Assembly: GCA_018881555.1 (NCBI GenBank)
Contig: JACAXG010000008.1
Coordinates: 620,001-684,000, forward strand
Origin: Amblyornis subalaris
Lineage: Eukaryota > Chordata > Aves > Passeriformes > Ptilonorhynchidae
Direction of reading: 5' to 3'
DNA: 64,000 nucleotides
Shown here: in pieces, positions 33,707 to 45,700 of the stretch
How positions within the stretch are numbered: position 1 is the first letter of the stretch
Layout: each line of letters opens with the position of its first letter
Made by a program: the position numbers and the translations under genes
Notes under the pieces: generated by a model
What the model was told of the DNA's origin: nothing
Seen by the model: the letters and a program-made list of their open reading frames with translations, nothing else
Database searches by the model: none

Positions 33707-36700
33707 GTGCGTGCGCCGCGGCGGGGCCGCAGAGCGGGCGGGCGGGAGGTCCCGGGGCGGCCCGCGAGCGGCCCCGCCGCCCTTGGAGCGCGCGGAGGGA
33801 GCGGGGCGGCCCTCGCAGCCTGTCCCGGCACGGGCTGTGCCCCCGCCCTCGCCCCGCGCGTTCCCTTGCCTTGAGCGGCCCTTGGCACAGCGAAGCCCCG
33901 GGCCCGGGGCACCCCGNTGCCGGGCACCCCGGGGTCCGGGCACGCCGGCCCTGCCCGCTCCGCCCCCGCCGCGCCCGTGGCTGACCCCGCTCTCGTTGCA
34001 GGCCGTGGATGACTTGCTGCGCTGTGGGATTTGCTTCGACTACTTCAGCATCGCCATGATCATCCCGCAGTGCTCGCACAACTGTGAGTCCCGCGGCGGG
34101 AGGGCTGCGAGGGCGTTTGTTGCTCATGTGGGACTTGTCCAGTCCCGCGGTCTCGTGTATGAACTTCTGAGTGTGAACTGTGAGGAAGAGCCAGGCGAGT
34201 TGGGATTGTTCCGCCTGGCAAAGAGAAGGTCCTGGAGGGTGACCTACATTGCAGCCTTCCGGTGCCTGAAGGGAGCCTGCAGGACAGATGGAGAGAGAGT
34301 ATTGACAAGGGCCTGGAGTGCCAGGACAAGGGAATGGCTTCACACTGACAGAGGACAGGGTTAGATTAGAGATTCTGAAGAAATTCTTCCCTATGAGAGT
34401 GATGAGGCCCTGGCACAGGTTGCCCAGAGAAGCTGTGGCTGCCCCATCCCTGGAGGTGTCCAAGGCCAGGTTGGACGGAGCTTGGAGCAACCTGGGATAG
34501 TGGAAGGTGTCCCTGCCCATGGCAGAGGGATGGAAGTGGATGAACTTTAAGGTCTTTCCAACCCAAACCATTCCAGGGTACGGTGATTGTCTTTGTGATG
34601 GAAGCTGTGAGGAGCTTTGTGAGATAGGTGCAGCCTGAATCTTCCCTTGTGCAGTTCCTGCTGCAAAACAAGCTCGTGACATTTGGCATTCTTCATTTAA
34701 ATATTTTTGTCAACATCTTAAGGGTGGAACAAATGCAAAGCTGTATGTGGAGAGCATCATGACCTAAAATTTTCCGTGCTGCTCCGTCTGCCCTGGGCAA
34801 TATCTGCAGGAAGCTGGCCCCAAGCAGTTTGCTGAAGCCAGATTTGGGGGGGAAGTGTGTTGCCTTTTCTCACGTTAAAATAAATGCGTGTAATTGTTTA
34901 GTTCAGAACCTGTAGCACTTCCTCTTCCTTCCATGAAGGGGGACATTGTAGTTTGGCAGTGAAGTTTANTTTAGCTTGGCAAAGCTGTCACCATTGAAAC
35001 CAGTGTAGGGAGCCACAAAACAGGAGATTCTCCACACTTGCTGGTGGTACCGCCTGCCTGTGGCACAGTGCAGTTCAGAGGCCCTTAACTTTGGAAAGAC
35101 TCTGTCTACCTTCTTTTTTTTAACAGATGATACATTTACTTTCCCCTGCAAACTGCAGAAGGTCTAAGTTTTCTACAATAGATCAAGATTTCTTGAAGTA
35201 TTTTCCACTCTCTTGCCTCTGTAATCTCTTGAGTTGATTGAGGTTGGACAACTGGAGCCAAAAGCCCTTTGCCATTCATGAGTAATTGTGAATGGATGAA
35301 AATGAAATACGTCTACTTGCAAAACTTTTTGCTGATTCTCATTTTCTTACTGATCTATTTCAGGGACTCTGGACATCTCTGTAATCTGTCTGCACCTGTA
35401 GCCACTTAAAATTCCTTCTCTGCTCTTCCTTGGGTGCCTGGGAGCGTTCAGTAGCTCATGTGACAGTAGATGTTTAACTGTCACAGTGCTTTGGACTGTG
35501 TCATTAGTGACAGAATGGATGTGCTATTGACATTTTTTCACATAAAATCACACAAAAACTTGTTGGTTTTTTTTTTTCACACAGCATCTGAAGGTGACTG
35601 TCTTCTCTAATATGGACAGAGTGAAATGTGGCCCTGGGATTTCTTATACTCTTGGATCTGAGAGGATGAACTTGGTCCTCAGGCCAGCATAGCTGAAGGA
35701 TGGGCAGGGGAGCGCAGACACAAAGGCTCAGAGCTTGTGTGATTTATCCTCCCGAAGGAGCTGTGGCTGCCCTGGCTCTGAGCAGCGATGGCTGCACACA
35801 TGGGCCCAGCCTGTTGGAAGGTGCCGGCTGGAGTATCAGATGCTGGCAGCCTGGATCTGCCACTTCATTCATATTCGTACAGTTAAAGTTTGTTTCTTTT
35901 TCTTATGAGTTTCTCACCCCATATCAGTTCTTATTATATATAGTAATTTTTGAGTATTTAGATGGATTTGAGTTTTAAGTGTTAATTGGTGCACTAGGGC
36001 CAGGTTGGACTGGGCTTGGAGCAACCTAGTCTAGTGGAAGGTGTCCCTGCCCATGGCAGGGGCTGGGATGAGATGAGCTTTAAGGTTCCCCCCAACCAAA
36101 ACCATTCTGTGATTAATTAATGCTCCTGCTGCTTTTCAGATGCATTCCCAGAGGGTCTGTGAAATATAGATCTGTTTTGGGAGCTGCTGCTCTGTGTTCA
36201 GTGCTGAGACTCTGACCCATAATGATCTCGTGAGTGAATGTCTTTTCCTGGAGAATGATGAGACTTTTAAAATCCTTAAGTGGCTGTGAAAGCTCATAGA
36301 TAAGATGACAAAGTGTAACAAATTCAGAAATTTACTGCGACGGAATGAAGCTTATGGTGTGTTTCACCACAGAGTCTATTGAGGCATCCTGTGATGATGA
36401 GATGACACTAAGCTGTCTCTCAGCATTTCGGTGCTGTCTCCCTCCTTCATAACCTCTTTCCTCAACNGCAGGTTGGTATTGTTTTGGAAAGGGACAGAAG
36501 AGCTTGGGAAAAAGCAGGAATTGTGAGTTTGTCTGGGGCTGTGCAGGAAGATGAAAGTGATCCAACCTTAGTCATGTCAAAAACCCAGCATGGTGGGGGA
36601 GTGAGCAGTGCAAACACTGCTGTAGTGGTGGTGGCTGATGAAGGTTTTTTTGTCTTGCACTGGGAAACAAAAGGAAGAAAACTCCAGTTTTAGACAGAAG

Positions 36701-39700
36701 GGCTGATATTTGATCTTGAAACATGTTTGCATAAAATATGGAATTTTTTGCAACAGTCATAATCTCAATTCCATGGAAAAATGGTGTCTTTTCAATATTG
36801 GTGTATTGTGGAATAGTTTGCATGTATTGTACAATAAGGAAATACATAAGTAAAGATGTAGAACTGTGTTTGGAAGAATGCCTGCTTCAAAATTATGTAT
36901 TTCCTTTTTTCAGATTGTTCCCTTTGTATCCGCAAGTTTTTGTCGTACAAAACTCAGTGTCCAATCTGCTGCGTGGTAAGTGTTTTTGTTTTTAACCCAG
37001 TTTATTTTTTCTTTTTTGGCAAATCTCAGGAGCTTTTCCCTCTGGACTGTGCTAAATAACTAATTCTGATCACATCACCTTTCCTTTTGGTGAGCAGCTC
37101 TTTGGGCAAAGTGCAGTGCTGTTGCATCTGGAATTCTCCCTTTCCAGAGATACTCCTCTGTCAGTGCAGGCAGAAGTGGATGGAGCATCAAGCCTNGGGT
37201 TTGACTCAGGGCTACGTATACAATCTGTCACAAAACATTTAACATTAATTTGTTAAAATACACCATCATGTAAACCAGGAGTGCTGAAACGTAAGTGCTT
37301 AATTTTCCGTGTGTGAGTGGCCTCATTTCATATCTCAAAGTGTCTGCAAGTGTCCGCAAAGCTCCTGGTCCTAAAGGTGGCTGTGCCGTGTAGCCTTTGG
37401 GGAGGAGAGGACTCTGTTCTGCACCGGGGCCAGGAGACGTTTGCCACGAGCAGGAGGTTGAATGTGCAGAGCACTGGAGGCAGGTTGAGGCTGCTCTGCA
37501 GGTGGGTTGTTACTGGGATCTCAGTTAAAGCCTTTTTATGATTAAAGAACACAGAATGTATTTTTTTCTAGGTCTTAATCTAACTTTTCACCTTAAGCCA
37601 ATTGGGCTTTATCGACCTCTTAAAAATGTTCAGAAACAATGCCTAAAAACAAAGAATGGTGCTTCAGGAATATTGGCNAAATAGAAGTAATTTTGGTCTG
37701 CGTTCTAAAGCATGAAACAGATGAGACGTTTCAAGACTAGAAAATTTACCTATTTGTATCTTTGCCAGTTTTTAAACATCAAACAAGTGGAGACTACTCA
37801 ATGGAGTACATTTTACTACCACCTGCTTAAAACTTACAGGTATTTGGTATGAGAAACTAATAAAAGCTTTGTTTAAAAAAAAGAGCAGAGAGAGATGCAG
37901 AGAGAGAAAAACCAGAAAGTGTTTAAAAAGAATTAATTGAATGCACAAAGGCATTTCATAATTCATATTTTCATTCCATAATCAGATTAACATTTCCCTT
38001 CATCAGTTTTCACGCTTTGTTGCTTAAGGTTCTTATCACCTTCAAAAGATCCTTGGTTTGGTTTTCAAAATTATTAGACCCGTGCTACAATAAACCATTG
38101 TTGAAGCCTGGGCACACTGGGCTTTGTTGCTTTAGCTTTATGCTTTGTTTTCATCTATCGCCCTTAGTTTCCCAGACTTAAGTTCTCAGGTGGTTATTTT
38201 AATACGAGATATTTTTCAGGAAAAAATATTTACCCTTTATGCATCTTAATTCCTCTAGCACTTTAGTGGGGGTAGTTGAGGCATTGAGCCAAGAAGCAAG
38301 TTATTGATCACTTGAACATTTTCTGGGCACTTGCTGTTTTCACTGCATTTGAATGTTTGTTTGTTTGTTTGGGTTTTTTTTGCTTTTTCTTTCTTTCTTT
38401 CTTAATAGGCAGTCTCAGAATCTGACCTGAAAAACAACCGGATGTTAGATGATCTAGTGAAGAGCTTTAATTCTGCAAGGTATTTATGTAATTTTATGAC
38501 TACTTTCTCTGGTTTGGCAGCTGGAAAAGTGTGACTGTGTGTGACCAGGCCTAGAGTCCATGGAGAGGAGCAGTGTGAGAACTGAGCAAAAAAATGTGGT
38601 GTCACAGAAACACTGTCAAAGATGAACGTTTACACGTTTGGAAAAATCCTACAGCGTTCTAGCTGAAGGTTACTGTCCACTTGGGTGATGTGGAGGTTCT
38701 ACAACCTTATTTTGGTTCTGCTTCTGGTTAGCTGCTCTGTAAGTTACAGTCTCTTCCAACAGGTAGGAAGTCAACAGATACGTCAGGATTCTATGGGGGA
38801 AATAGTGGTAAAGATTTCCCTTCAGTGAAAATAGTGGTCAAGACTTTCTTTGAAGATCTTTCCTATGTGTGCAGGGGAAATTCTAAACAGAAAAAATTTG
38901 TCCAGTGATAATGGTCACTTTGCAAGAGAATTCTTTTGGTGAAGTCATTGGCTGGGAAAAATGACCAAAAATTGAGACCAAAAATGTGAGTTTTCTTGAG
39001 TAAGAAAAGTAATGGAGTGCTGTGCTTTCACCTCGATTTCTTAGCTGCTTTTTTGTTTGTTTTTAATTCATTTTTGCGCTTCACATCCCTTTAGAAGACA
39101 GGAACAACAGAATAAATATGACTTGGTAAGCTCTCAGCACAGGAGATACGTGAGGCTCTTTGTATTATCAGTCTGTTTTCTTTTGATGAGAAGCAACTCA
39201 GTGATTTGCTGGGAATTCTGTGAGTATTCTTGAATCTATAGGAGACAAATGCACTTTCATCTATTTCTCTGAAATTAACTTGGAGCTGGAAGTCAGTGAG
39301 ACTCTTGGCTTCATAAGTGACAGGAAGCATAGTTCAGNTGATGGCTTTGTCTCATGAGAGAATTTTTCTCTGATGAAGATCATAGAATGTAGATAGATCT
39401 AATCTTCTATATGACCACTCTAGATTGAATTGATTTATTTGAATAATTTAAATCCTACAGTTCCATTGTTTTAGCTTGAACTCTGTCTTTGGTGCTTCCT
39501 AGTGACAAATGGATTACTATTTTTTTTTGTTAATGTCTAATTTTATAGGGAACAAGTAGTGCTGACTTGGATCCATTATGATATTGAATCTTAAATGTTA
39601 ATTTTTTTGGGCTGCTTTAATGGCTCAGTATAAATCTTACTAGTGAGAGTAGTTCAATAACCTCTCCTTTGTGACTTGGAGTTCAGTCAATTTCTCACGT

Positions 39701-42700
39701 GAAGTCAGATCAGTAGGACTGTGGAGCCCTGTTCTGGCCCGTGTGGAGGGAACCAGCACAGGGCTCGCTCTGGGTCTGGGTGGGAAAGGCTTACTTCTAA
39801 CTGCTTGAATGAGACAGACTCCTCGGAGGAGTGCAGGTAATGGTCAGTGTGGTGTCCAGGTGTTGGGCACCCAGAGCCGAGCCTCTTGCNGGGGGCTGCA
39901 CGTGCCCTGAGCTGAGGGGATGCTGCTTGTCCTGAGAACATTATGTGGGACGAGTATCATTAAATCATGGCACCATTGCTGCTTTCTGCCCTGGTGATGT
40001 TGATACAGAACAGATCTTATGTCTCCCTCCCTCCTTCCCCACCTGCTTTGTTTCCCCTTTGCCTTCCCCAATGCAAATCNAAAGTCCAGGGCTTGAAGAG
40101 CTGAGCATGTTTGAAAGATCAAGCCCATTCTAACTTGACTTTGAGCCTTGTGTAGTTTAGTGTTTATGAAAATTAGGCCTTAAATCTTCTCAGCATTTCA
40201 CAAAGTGCAAACCCATTTCTTAAGTCAGGCCTGGAGGGGAAGAAAATGGTAATGTTGGTGGCACTTAGCAGAGTGAAAGCTGTGCTCCAAGGTCAGCGTG
40301 TGCAGGGAATGGGAATCATTCCAACCTGAGCTGAGTGCTGATCCCATTTATACTGCACTCAGAGTGTGTGCAGGATGAGCTGTCATAGGTGTGCTGGGGT
40401 GATGTGTGGGAATGCAGCTCCCTCCCTGTACAGAGGCTGGGCTCTCCTGTGGACCAGTGAAAGGGGAGATGTCGTGTCCTTCGTTATGGCCTGTTGATGT
40501 TTGTGTGAAGGGGAGAGGAGTAGTTCTGACCGGGCTTTAATGGGTGTGACTGCGCAGTGCCGTGGGGAGGGGCAGGAGCTCAGGGGGGCATTGCCATGAG
40601 CAGTTTCCCCTTCCCTCACCTGCCTGTGCTCTGGGGCAGAATTCATGGCTCTGGCCAGGCCAGGAGAGAACGATGAGGAGCAGTTTGCATTTGCACCAGC
40701 TGTCCTTAATGAAGAGTTCTTTTATCATCTGNCTTGAGGCCAGTATCTTCAAAAATAATGTGTAAAGTTCTGTGTGAAGTGTAAAGAATTGATTTAGTTG
40801 CCCTCTACTGAAGAAATTAATTTGATAAAATTTGTCAGTTTCTGCATCACCTCGATAGAAAACTTAGCAATAGAAATTAGAGAGTTACACTTGCACAAGT
40901 AGAAAAGTAGTCCTTGCTGAAAAGGATCTCTGCTTTTCTTCATACATAGGGAAGAAAAATGTTTTTACTTTCAAGTTTTACTCTCTGTTTCCTAGTCAGG
41001 GTTACTTGACAGGTAGTGAGTCAGAGGAATAAACACATCGGCTCTGGGTGCTCGAGAGACCAGATGCTGTCATTGCTGATACACTCATTGAACCTCCAGC
41101 AGGAATGCAGAAGGAATTTCAGAGAGATACACTGCCTTTAGCGCAGTTGGGACTGTCCTGTGTGAGTTGTTCCTAGGAAGATTCACAGCCCCGTCTCTTC
41201 CCTGGAATTTATTTATGTGGAAGCCCTAGATTCCCGAAGACTTTGCTTCATTGTTGCTTCAGCAAGGGAGAAGTAAACAGACCATAAAATGGGAACCAGG
41301 ATCCTGATGAAGGACACTTAGTTTTTGTGGATGTTAAAGATCTGATCTAAAAAAAAGGGGGAGCTGTGCTGTTATTGAAGCAGAGGGAGGGTGCTGGAGG
41401 GAAGGTGTTAAGAAACCATCCATTTTTAGTTAAACAAATGCTTTTTAAGTCCCTGCCCTAGCCCACTGCAGCAGTTGAGGAGGATGGGTCTCACAGGAGG
41501 GTTTGGGTAGTGGTTATACCAGTGGATCTGGGAGTGCTGTCTCCTGGTTGATTGATCTCTCAGCCTTCAAAGGGAGGGATGCTGCTCTGCTCATAAACTG
41601 AGAGTTGTCAGCTGTGCTGCGGTTACTGCTTTGTGCCAGGAAGGTAGAATTCTGTCTGCTCAGAGCTGATAGTAGTCTGTTATATTCTTGAGAGTATCAT
41701 AGATAACATTGACACCATACACAAAATGCAGAGCTTTTTGAAAGTCGTGGTGAACTGAGGTTGGCAATAGGATCAGCTCCCAGGCTGGACAGGCCGGTGA
41801 TGGCAGAGGTCGGACTCCTCCACCACTGCATGCTTTCTCTGGGCTCTCTGAATAATGGATGAGTCTTCCAGTCTAGTCATGCTTGTCCAAATCTCTCCAG
41901 TAACAACTGTCAGGACTTCTGTGATTAAGGAGAAATTTGAGTAATTTGCTGTGGTGCAGAGGGAGGGGGTGGCAGGTGACAAAGTGCTGTTGGAGAGCCC
42001 AGGGCTGTGTGAGGAGCATCCGCTGTGCCCCAACTCTTCCGTCCCTGGGGCTGGGACGTGGGACTGTGTGAGATGTCATCACCCAGCTGCTCACGAGCCC
42101 AAAATACCACATTCTGAGAAAAGCCAGCCTGGAACTGCTCTCTCCTCTTTTGCCTTCAGTACTAGTGTTTTCTGTATTTTCACACTCAAAAAAGAGTGTG
42201 TTTTGGCAAGCAAGTTTTCAAGTTCTTGTCCCAGTGTTCTTTCCCCTGATTCTGTGCCAGAATCAGGTCTCTTCAGAAAGTCTGTTCCTAAGTCTTTATC
42301 TTCAATATGAAGAAAATCTCCCTAGGACCATTTGTAGATCAATGGTGTAATTAAAGCAACCTCTGTTATCAAATTATTGTTAGGATGGATTGAGTTTTGT
42401 ATTGTTTTTCCAGTTTCTTCCTTTGTTTTAGACCAGATCATACTTTGTTGAGCTAACTGTTACTCTAGAGTGTGAAATTTCTGTTCAGATTTCTTTCTTC
42501 TGGCTGCCTTCGTGCAAAAACAACGCCCTGCATGTGAAGTGAGCTGGTTCTCCTTGGATAGTCTGTCCTGTTGGGTCTTGGGGCTTCAGGAATGTGCTAT
42601 AACAAAGAATTCTCTGGTAGTGCACATTCTGTAGGGACATTGCTTACAGTCCCCTTCTTTTAGAGGAGCAGGAATCCAAATTATTTCCGCTGTTATTTAG

Positions 42701-45700
42701 TGTTCTCCAGTTAAAAACCTTGCAAGTTGAGGGCTTTATCACTCAGCTGCAGTGAACTGTGTCACATCAGAGTGTAAAACCATGGCATTTGATTACAGAG
42801 CACATGCTGGCTGAGCCATGGAATACGGCAGTGTCTGCTGCTGAGTCCTTGGCTCCAGGATCCTCTGTCACAGCTGGGTGATATGTTGTTTGAGGTGCTT
42901 TGGCTTGAAAAGGGTCTCCTGCTGTCTTCAAGTAAGAGGGAAAACTCTTTGGTCTCCACTGTGTTCCATGTGATGTTTGAGAGCCATGTTAGTGTGTTGG
43001 CAAAATGCAGTTTATTTAGTTTGAAATCAGGAAGATGGTGCTTAGGCTCTGCAGAGCATGGTGAGGCTCGGCTGGCTTCTGCTCCGAGCTCCTGAGGGTT
43101 GGGCAATTCCCGGGTGCTGCATGTAAGCAAGGGGAGAGGGAGGATGGAATGGGCGAAAAACTCCATCTGTTTTCATTCTGCTTTCTCGAGGAAAAACTTA
43201 AACACTGTTCAGTGTGCTAACTGTGTGTTTTCTTCTGGATGCTTCTAGAGAGCAGCTGTTCAGGTTGGTGTTGGATGCTCCACCGATTCCATCCCCCCTG
43301 GGCTGTAGCCAGCGTCCAGCTGCCGAGAGCCACGTCAGGAGTCCTGTTTCTGGGCCAGATTCAAAAGAGCTGCCAGTGATTGACAGGTTCTTAAGAAAGG
43401 AGAAAGTTTGTACCTCGACAAAGGCAGGTGGCCTGGCAGGGACTGATCAGAAGAGTTTCAAAGCTGAGGAACACCATGACCTTCATAGCACTTCTGCAGA
43501 GGCTGGTGGTAAAGACAACGAAGCGGGATCACAGGAGAGTCCTGAGTGCACCAGAAGTCATGAAAAGCCTTCTACATCTGTGGCAAAAGGAGACAAAAAA
43601 GGTGAGGTGTTTAATTTTCGGTTATGTCCTGCTCTCTCCCCCACATGTGGCTGGCTGTACACATTAGAGGACCATCAGTACGTGGCACTGGTCGCATTTC
43701 TCCACGTGGTTCTGGTCCATGTCGGCACGTTCAGCTCCTTCCCCTTTAAATGGCCTGTGCTCTGTTGACAGCACTGCTCGTGTGGGACAGCTCTGCTCCA
43801 AGCGTGTTCTTCATGAGGAAGTTTGAGGTGCTGCCAAGGAGTTAAATGGAATTCAGCACTTACGGATTCCTTTGCTTTTAGTAACAACACTAAAAAACAA
43901 TAGTTGTGCAACAGACTTACTCTGTAAAAGTAAAGTAATTTCTCCTTCCCCTTGATGACTAGACAGACACTGACATTCATTCTGCTCTTGTATGCTTGAG
44001 TAATCAGATGCAGGTTATTTTATAGCATGTTTGTTGTTTGAGGGGTGAGCCCGAGCTCCAAATGAGCATGGCAGCAGCTGTGTTAATATTCCTGTTCATG
44101 CGCTCTCCAGAAGTCATTTGCTTTATTCTTTTGTAATTCTAGAGAGTTAAGGTTAATTTATTTTGAAACGTGAAAACGCCCATTTATACTAATCAACCAC
44201 AATAAAATGGCAGAATCCTCTTAGTTCTGATGTGCTGGCAGCCATCCTGTTGACCCAGCTAAAAGCCTAAATTAAAACAAAAGACCATGTAGGAGTACCC
44301 CCCTGGTTCTTATTTGTTCAAATTTATTTGTTCTTTTGTTTAACAATTTATTCATCTGGAACTCTGAAGTTCATGTTTATTCATTAGCTGGGTAAATCCT
44401 GCTTAAAGATGTAGCACAGCCAGCGAAGGAGCCATGGGAAACTTGTTGTGGTTTTTACGCATCAGACCTGCTTGTGTTGGTAATTTAAAACTCGCATGAA
44501 ATTTTACCGCTCATTTATTTTTGAGCCGTTAAAACTTTCACTTTCATCCAGTTTTATGATCTTTTTAAATCTTTGAGCATGCATCACATGGAAATTATTT
44601 CCACAAATGCAAAGTGGTTGGTCAAACAGTATAAATGAAACACTTGCAATGAGGGCATTTAGTGTTATTTGTTCTTGTTCTAAGAATGCAAATGTAACTT
44701 CCAATACTGTAACAGATGGCTCAGAACTAGTGTGTTTTGTTACTGTCCCAACTGTTTGGGGTGTTTTTACCTTTGGAATATGACGTGGTGGGAGTTGGGA
44801 ATTGCAGAGGAATGTTACCAGAGAATTCTCTCAGTCCCCACAACAACTCGTGGCATTTTTCAGACGTTTGTTTTTGTTTTGTTGTTTAAATCAAAGCTGG
44901 CTTCTTCGCGCTGACACAGAGGGAGTTAAAAACTCTCATCCTGTTCATTCAAAATCAACTCTTTGTTTGTGACATAATCTGACTGCTAAAGTGGAATATA
45001 TTGTCTGTTTTTACAGACAATGTTTATAGGTGCTTCTTGAAAATGTGATACNAGAGTAATTGAGTTGTGTGGGCCTGTGCCATGTGGTGTTTGTGAGCCT
45101 CTGAGCCCAACCACAGAATCCAGTCATCTGTGTTCAGAAGTGGGTGGGAAGCATGGCTGGCTCATGGGATTCCTGTGAGGCTGAGTTAACTTGTGGATTG
45201 ACAGGCCTGAGAGAGCCATACATTGGCAACACAATGTTANTGTGAATAAAGCTCATGCTGTAGTTTTTAACCAAAGTGAAGCAGCTTTGTTATTTTAGGA
45301 GTAAAATACTGCAAAAGTGGAAAGCNTTAGCAGGGAAATCTGCTGCTGTTTCTGTTAGCCCCAAGGTTACTGTGTAGTGTGTGTTAGTCTAGATTTTATT
45401 AGATATATTATTCCATCTGGCTGCAGGGAAGATGAGAGGCAGTCTGATATCACATAGAGGGGGAATTCAGTGGTCTGGAATGAAAATGAGAGCTAAAAAG
45501 AAGATTGTGGATAGACAAGCCAGATCTTTTAAAACAAGAAATCTGGATTTCTGGATTTTCATTTTCTTCAATCAACAGTTAGTTTCCCAGATGAAAACAT
45601 TTGCTCTTCACTGTTGTATCCACACTAGTAAATTCCTTCTTCCTTGCTTTCAGTGGAATGTCCTGTTTGTGAAGTTGCTATTCCAGAGCAATATATAAAC

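Larger units (their letters stand above)
33000..34090 (+). promoter_or_regulatory. RAD18: RAD18 CpG-island promoter region
   Basis: Very high GC and CpG over about 1 kb, enclosing the minisatellite, the start codon and exons 1-2. gcggggccgtggggcggga (GC boxes) lies 50-70 bp before the ATG. There is no TATA box, as is usual for housekeeping repair genes. The transcription start cannot be fixed from sequence alone. Confidence 0.8.

Noticed and set aside
32932..33943. Overlapping minus-strand frames of 331 and 317 residues with GNGQRASRTGSS-type repeats
   Set aside because: They are translations of the minisatellite in other frames, with no independent start or splice evidence.
33108..34682. 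524-residue open frame on the minus strand across RAD18 exons 1-2 and a CR1 element
   Set aside because: It is produced by the 36-bp repeat (a multiple of 3), by high GC with few stop codons, and by CR1 sequence. It has Gly/Arg-rich low-complexity content and is antisense to clear RAD18 exons.
45000..45021. 8-bp inverted repeat attgtctg / cagacaat
   Set aside because: Too short on its own to support a structured RNA or transposon end. It is kept only as a note within RAD18 intron 5.
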